Below, piece by piece: positions 5,783-8,867 of a stretch of DNA of 8,867 bases. Every line of letters begins with the position of its first letter. Position 1 is the first letter of the stretch. The position numbers were made by a program, and so were the translations under genes. Source of the DNA: Methanomassiliicoccales archaeon PtaB.Bin134 (GTDB lineage: Archaea; Thermoplasmatota; Thermoplasmata; Methanomassiliicoccales; UBA472); the NCBI GenBank assembly GCA_002067045.1, contig MVPZ01000171.1:1-8867 (forward strand), in the 5' to 3' direction. The notes under the pieces are model-generated. The model saw only the letters and a list, made by a program, of their open reading frames with translations. It ran no database searches and was not told where the DNA came from.

Positions 5783-7265
5783 GGGATGCGATAATGTTCC
5801 GGAGGCCTCGTGGGTGCCCTCGGAGAGGCTCAAGTTCGCCAACCGGTACGTGGTGGAGCGCAGTGACTCCTGCATCTCCTGCGGCCTGTGCGGGACGCTC
5901 TGCCCGTACGGGGTGCACAAGCGGATGGAGGGTCACGCGAAGGTGCTCCCCCCCTACAGCCAGAGGTGCATTGGGCCGGTATGCCGGAATAACGACTTCC
6001 ATTGCGTGACCCGCTGTCCCACGGGATCCCTGACCGTACGGCCGAGCGAGACCTTCGATGCCCTGGGGGATGTGCGCTGGACCACTGACATGATATTGGC
6101 CACCTGGCAGATGGCGGAGACCGGCGACCCGATCCCGCTGGACCATGTGGGCAACACCGGCCGCTCCGGAGGAGGCTTCGACCGCCTCAGCTTCAAGCTG
6201 GGAGAGGTGCCGGAGAATATCGATTACCGGGAATTCAACACCTCCATCGACCTCAACCGCCGGGGCGGCGAGCGGAGAAGGATCGCCATACCCCTTTACG
6301 GAGGGGGCATGTCCTACGGATCGGTGTCCCTGCACACCATGGTGGCCAGGGCCAAGGCCATGCGGGCCTGGGGGACCTACACCTGCACCGGAGAGGGTGG
6401 ATACCCTGCCGAGCTGGTGCCTTACAGTGAAAATGTCATCACCCAGATAGCCACGGGGCTGTTCGGGGTGCGGGAGGAGACCGTCAAGCGGGCCCCGATC
6501 ATCGAGTTCAAGTACGCCCAGGGCGCCAAACCCGGGCTGGGGGGACACCTGCTGGGGGACAAGAACACCCCCCTGGTGGCCAGGATGAGGGAGGCGGTGC
6601 CGGGCACCTCGCTGTTCTCACCGTTCCCGTTCCACAGCGTATACTCGGTGGAGGACCACAAGAAGCACCTGGATTGGATATCGTCCATCAATCCCCGGGC
6701 CCTGCTGTCTGTGAAGGTGTCCACTCCCAACGACGTGGAGATGGTGGCCATCGGCTCGTACTACGCCGGCGCGCACATCGTGCATCTGGACGGCGGGTAT
6801 GGCGGCACGGGCGCGGCCCCAGAGATCGCCAAGAAGAACATAGCCATGCCCATCGAGTTCGCCATACCAAAGGTGCATCGCTTCCTGACCAACGAGGGGG
6901 TGCGGGAGAGCGTCACCCTCATCGCCAGCGGGGGCATACGCACGGCCATGGACGTGGCCAAGGCCATAGCCCTGGGCGCGGACGGCGTGGTGGTGGGCAC
7001 CGCGGAGATGGTGGCCCTGGGATGCGTGCGCTGCGGCAACTGCGAGTCGGGGAAGGGTTGCCCCAGGGGCATAGCCACCACTGACCCGGTGCTGTACCTG
7101 CAGATGGACACGGACTGGGGAGCCCAGCGGCTGATCAACCTCTTCTCGGCCTGGCGCAAGCAGTGGTGCCAGCTGCTGGCCGCCTTGGGCATGAAGGACA
7201 TCACCGAGCTGAGAGGGCGGACGGACCTGCTGCGCTACGAACCGGACAGGGAGGTGGACGAATGA
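5775..7265 (+). CDS. gltB: glutamate synthase FMN/Fe-S catalytic subunit (archaeal GltB2 type) with ferredoxin domain
   Basis: Makes glutamate by reductive transfer of ammonia to 2-oxoglutarate at FMN. TTG 5775 is the chosen start: a perfect GGAGGTG (5762-5768) lies 6 nt upstream, and the 8-nt overlap copies the previous junction. ATG 5730 or 5760 would place the start before this site. Of 496 residues, 33-81 carry ferredoxin cysteines C33/36/39/43 and an irregular set C65-X4-C70-X6-C77-X3-C81. The barrel keeps GGGMSYGS (176-183), CTGEGG (204-209), AQGAKPGLGG (248-257), SPFPFHSVYSVED (282-294), SVKVST with Lys314, GGYGGTGAAP and IASGGIRT. Cysteines C417/420/423/429 lie where GltS binds its 3Fe-4S cluster. 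Bacterial GltS fuses this domain to an amidotransferase; here that is the next gene. An N-methylglutamate synthase-type role (MgsC-like) is a less likely alternative. Confidence 0.9.
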   Translation: MTEGCDNVPEASWVPSERLKFANRYVVERSDSCISCGLCGTLCPYGVHKRMEGHAKVLPPYSQRCIGPVCRNNDFHCVTRCPTGSLTVRPSETFDALGDVRWTTDMILATWQMAETGDPIPLDHVGNTGRSGGGFDRLSFKLGEVPENIDYREFNTSIDLNRRGGERRRIAIPLYGGGMSYGSVSLHTMVARAKAMRAWGTYTCTGEGGYPAELVPYSENVITQIATGLFGVREETVKRAPIIEFKYAQGAKPGLGGHLLGDKNTPLVARMREAVPGTSLFSPFPFHSVYSVEDHKKHLDWISSINPRALLSVKVSTPNDVEMVAIGSYYAGAHIVHLDGGYGGTGAAPEIAKKNIAMPIEFAIPKVHRFLTNEGVRESVTLIASGGIRTAMDVAKAIALGADGVVVGTAEMVALGCVRCGNCESGKGCPRGIATTDPVLYLQMDTDWGAQRLINLFSAWRKQWCQLLAALGMKDITELRGRTDLLRYEPDREVDE

Positions 7266-8867
7266 GCTTAGACCCGGAGATATTGACCAGGGCCAGGGAC
7301 TGGATGCCGGCATGCCGCCCCAAGGTGAGCAGGCTGGAGATGGAGGCCGAGGGCGGGTGCGGGGTGGTCGGATTGGCCGCCTCCGTGGGCCTGCCGGGTA
7401 GGCATTTCTTCGACCCCCTGATGCAGATGCACAACCGGGGCAACGGCAAGGGCGGCGGCATCGCCGCCGTGGGCCTGGACCCGGCCCAGATGCGCGTGCC
7501 CAGGGAGGTCCTGGAGGACCACTACCTGGTCCAGGTGGCCTACCTGGACCCATCCTGCCGCGAGGAGCTGGAGTCCGCGTTCATCGATAAGCGTTACGAC
7601 GTGCACACCAGATACCAGGTGGAGGAGAGCGACGACCCCCGGGTCCTGTCGGACCTGCCGGTGAGGCCCCCCCAGATATGGAGGTACTTCTGCCGGGCCA
7701 AGCCCGCTGTGCTGGCCGGTTTCGTGGAGGAGAGGGGGCTGCAGGGGCTGGAAGCCCGCAGGGCCGAGGACGAGTTCGTCAATCAGACCAGCTTCGCGGT
7801 CAACCACCTCTTTTACGTGGAGAGGGGGATGAAGGCCTTCGTGATGTCCCAGGGACGGGACATGATCATTATGAAGGTGGTGGGGTACGCGGAGGACGTC
7901 ATCCGATTCTACCGCCTGGAGGAAATGACCGCCCACGTCTGGATCGGGCATCAGAGGTACCCCACCAAGGGAAAGGTGTGGCACCCCGGCGGGGCCCATC
8001 CGTTCATGGGGCTGGACGAGGGGCTGGTCCACAACGGGGATTTCGCCAACTACCACTCGGTCAGCGAGTATCTGGCCCAGAAGAACGTGACCCCGCTGTT
8101 CTTAACGGACACCGAGGTTTCCGTCCTGCTGTTCGACCTGCTGAACAGGACCTACCGTTACCCGCTGGAGTACGTCATCGAGGCTTTGGCACCCACCACC
8201 GAGAGGGATTTCCACAGCCTGCCAGAGGACAAGAAGGAGATATATCAGGCCATACAGCGCACGCATATCCACGCCTCCCCGGACGGCCCCTGGTTCTTCA
8301 TCATCGCCCGCAACTGCTTCTACGACGATGGCAAATACCAGCTGATAGGAATCACCGACACGGCCATGCTCAGGCCGCAGGTCTTCGCCCTGGTGGAGGG
8401 GGAGGTGCAGATCGGCCTCATAGGTTCGGAGAAGCAGGCCATCGATTCCGCGCTGCGCTCCATCGCCGAGGACCACCCCTCAGTGCCCAGGCAGGCGGAC
8501 GTATACTGGAACGCCCGGGGCGGAAGCCACACCGACGGCGGGGCCTTCGTGTTCACCCTGGAGAAGGGGGACGGAAGGAGATGGTTGAGCTGCAGCAACA
8601 AGTTCGGGGCGCCGGTGAGCCTGGACCTGACCTATGATCGGCAGGGCGACCTTTCGCTAGCGGAACCGCTGAGCGCCGGCGGCGACGATGCCATGATGCA
8701 AGGCAGCGGCGACGAGGCCTTCCAACGGTTCTTATCAGCCCTGGATTCCATGGACGCGGGGTCCTTCCAGGAGATGATGCGTTCCGCGGTGGCCCGGGCC
8801 TCGAAGGGGGAGGCGGACCTCCGGGAGATGCTCCGGCTCATGACCCTGATCATCGACCGCAGGTACG
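7262..8867 (+). CDS. glutamate synthase class II glutamine amidotransferase subunit (3' end missing)
   Basis: Starts at ATG 7262, overlapping the previous stop by 4 nt (ATGA), with GGAGGTG (7250-7256) 5 nt upstream. It runs 535 codons to the right edge without a stop. It hydrolyses glutamine to supply ammonia to the FMN subunit. The catalytic Cys is residue 33 (GGCGVVG), preceded by a 32-residue segment that is probably cleaved, as in bacterial GltS, to expose an N-terminal Cys. Other Ntn-amidotransferase motifs are HNRGNGKGGG (57-66), WIGHQRYPT (227-234), AHPF (245-248), the oxyanion-hole HNGD (257-260) and TDTE (282-285). About 160 residues separate the HNRG and GHQRYPT motifs, a large insertion relative to PurF-type enzymes. 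Residues after about 450 form a low-similarity tail with a helical, Met-rich end. Whether this tail leads into a GXGXG domain lies outside the window. MgsA/GlxB-like function is an alternative. Confidence 0.88.
   Translation, partial: MSLDPEILTRARDWMPACRPKVSRLEMEAEGGCGVVGLAASVGLPGRHFFDPLMQMHNRGNGKGGGIAAVGLDPAQMRVPREVLEDHYLVQVAYLDPSCREELESAFIDKRYDVHTRYQVEESDDPRVLSDLPVRPPQIWRYFCRAKPAVLAGFVEERGLQGLEARRAEDEFVNQTSFAVNHLFYVERGMKAFVMSQGRDMIIMKVVGYAEDVIRFYRLEEMTAHVWIGHQRYPTKGKVWHPGGAHPFMGLDEGLVHNGDFANYHSVSEYLAQKNVTPLFLTDTEVSVLLFDLLNRTYRYPLEYVIEALAPTTERDFHSLPEDKKEIYQAIQRTHIHASPDGPWFFIIARNCFYDDGKYQLIGITDTAMLRPQVFALVEGEVQIGLIGSEKQAIDSALRSIAEDHPSVPRQADVYWNARGGSHTDGGAFVFTLEKGDGRRWLSCSNKFGAPVSLDLTYDRQGDLSLAEPLSAGGDDAMMQGSGDEAFQRFLSALDSMDAGSFQEMMRSAVARASKGEADLREMLRLMTLIIDRRY

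Noticed and set aside
6618..7553. Minus-strand open frame (about 311 codons)
   Set aside because: Pro/Gly/Arg-rich low-complexity shadow spanning two real genes on the other strand.
7678..8637. Plus-strand open frame of about 319 codons inside the amidotransferase gene
   Set aside because: Gly/Arg/Pro-rich shadow in another frame; the amidotransferase frame carries all conserved catalytic motifs through this region.
1..8867. CRISPR, tRNA, rRNA, insertion sequence or prophage signals
   Set aside because: No regularly spaced repeats, tRNA-like cloverleaf, transposase motifs or terminal inverted repeats were found; the window looks like ordinary chromosomal metabolism genes.

Overview
This high-GC window reads as archaeal, most like a methanogen-related Thermoplasmata lineage such as Methanomassiliicoccales. 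That placement is an inference. It rests on frequent AGG (Arg) and ATA (Ile) codons in GC-rich genes, one AT-rich island containing an exact archaeal box A (CTTATATA), strong GGAGGTG ribosome-binding sites, and a glutamate synthase split into separate genes. No rRNA, tRNA, CRISPR array, insertion sequence or mobile element was seen.

Layout. Positions 1-722 hold the 3' part of a class I SAM-dependent methyltransferase gene, which is open at the left edge. Positions 780/789-1982 hold an intact PLP-dependent glycine C-acetyltransferase (2-amino-3-ketobutyrate CoA ligase-like) gene. Positions 1983-2466 are mostly intergenic. This stretch contains a possible 56-residue minus-strand gene (1975-2145), a strong two-part GC hairpin followed by a T-rich tract (2226-2283), and an AT-rich promoter region with box A, a TTAGA-N6-TCTAA inverted repeat and three AAATTC repeats.

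From 2467 to the right edge is one tightly coupled operon of four plus-strand genes, each overlapping the next (8, 8 and 4 nt). (1) An FAD-binding GlcD-like protein with two C-terminal 4Fe-4S sites. (2) A ferredoxin-domain/GltB2-like protein whose barrel has lost the FMN and active-site motifs. (3) The full ferredoxin-domain plus FMN/Fe-S catalytic subunit of glutamate synthase. (4) A class II glutamine amidotransferase subunit, cut by the right edge.

How they may work together. The amidotransferase would release ammonia from glutamine. The FMN subunit would use it with 2-oxoglutarate to make glutamate. Electrons would reach the FMN through a chain of up to eight predicted Fe-S sites spread over three subunits. 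No NADPH-type GltD subunit is visible. The FAD/Fe-S protein occupies the electron-input position in the operon, but it lacks the usual 2-hydroxyacid dehydrogenase active-site motifs, so its electron source is unknown. The GXGXG (GltB3) subunit is not in the window and may lie just downstream.
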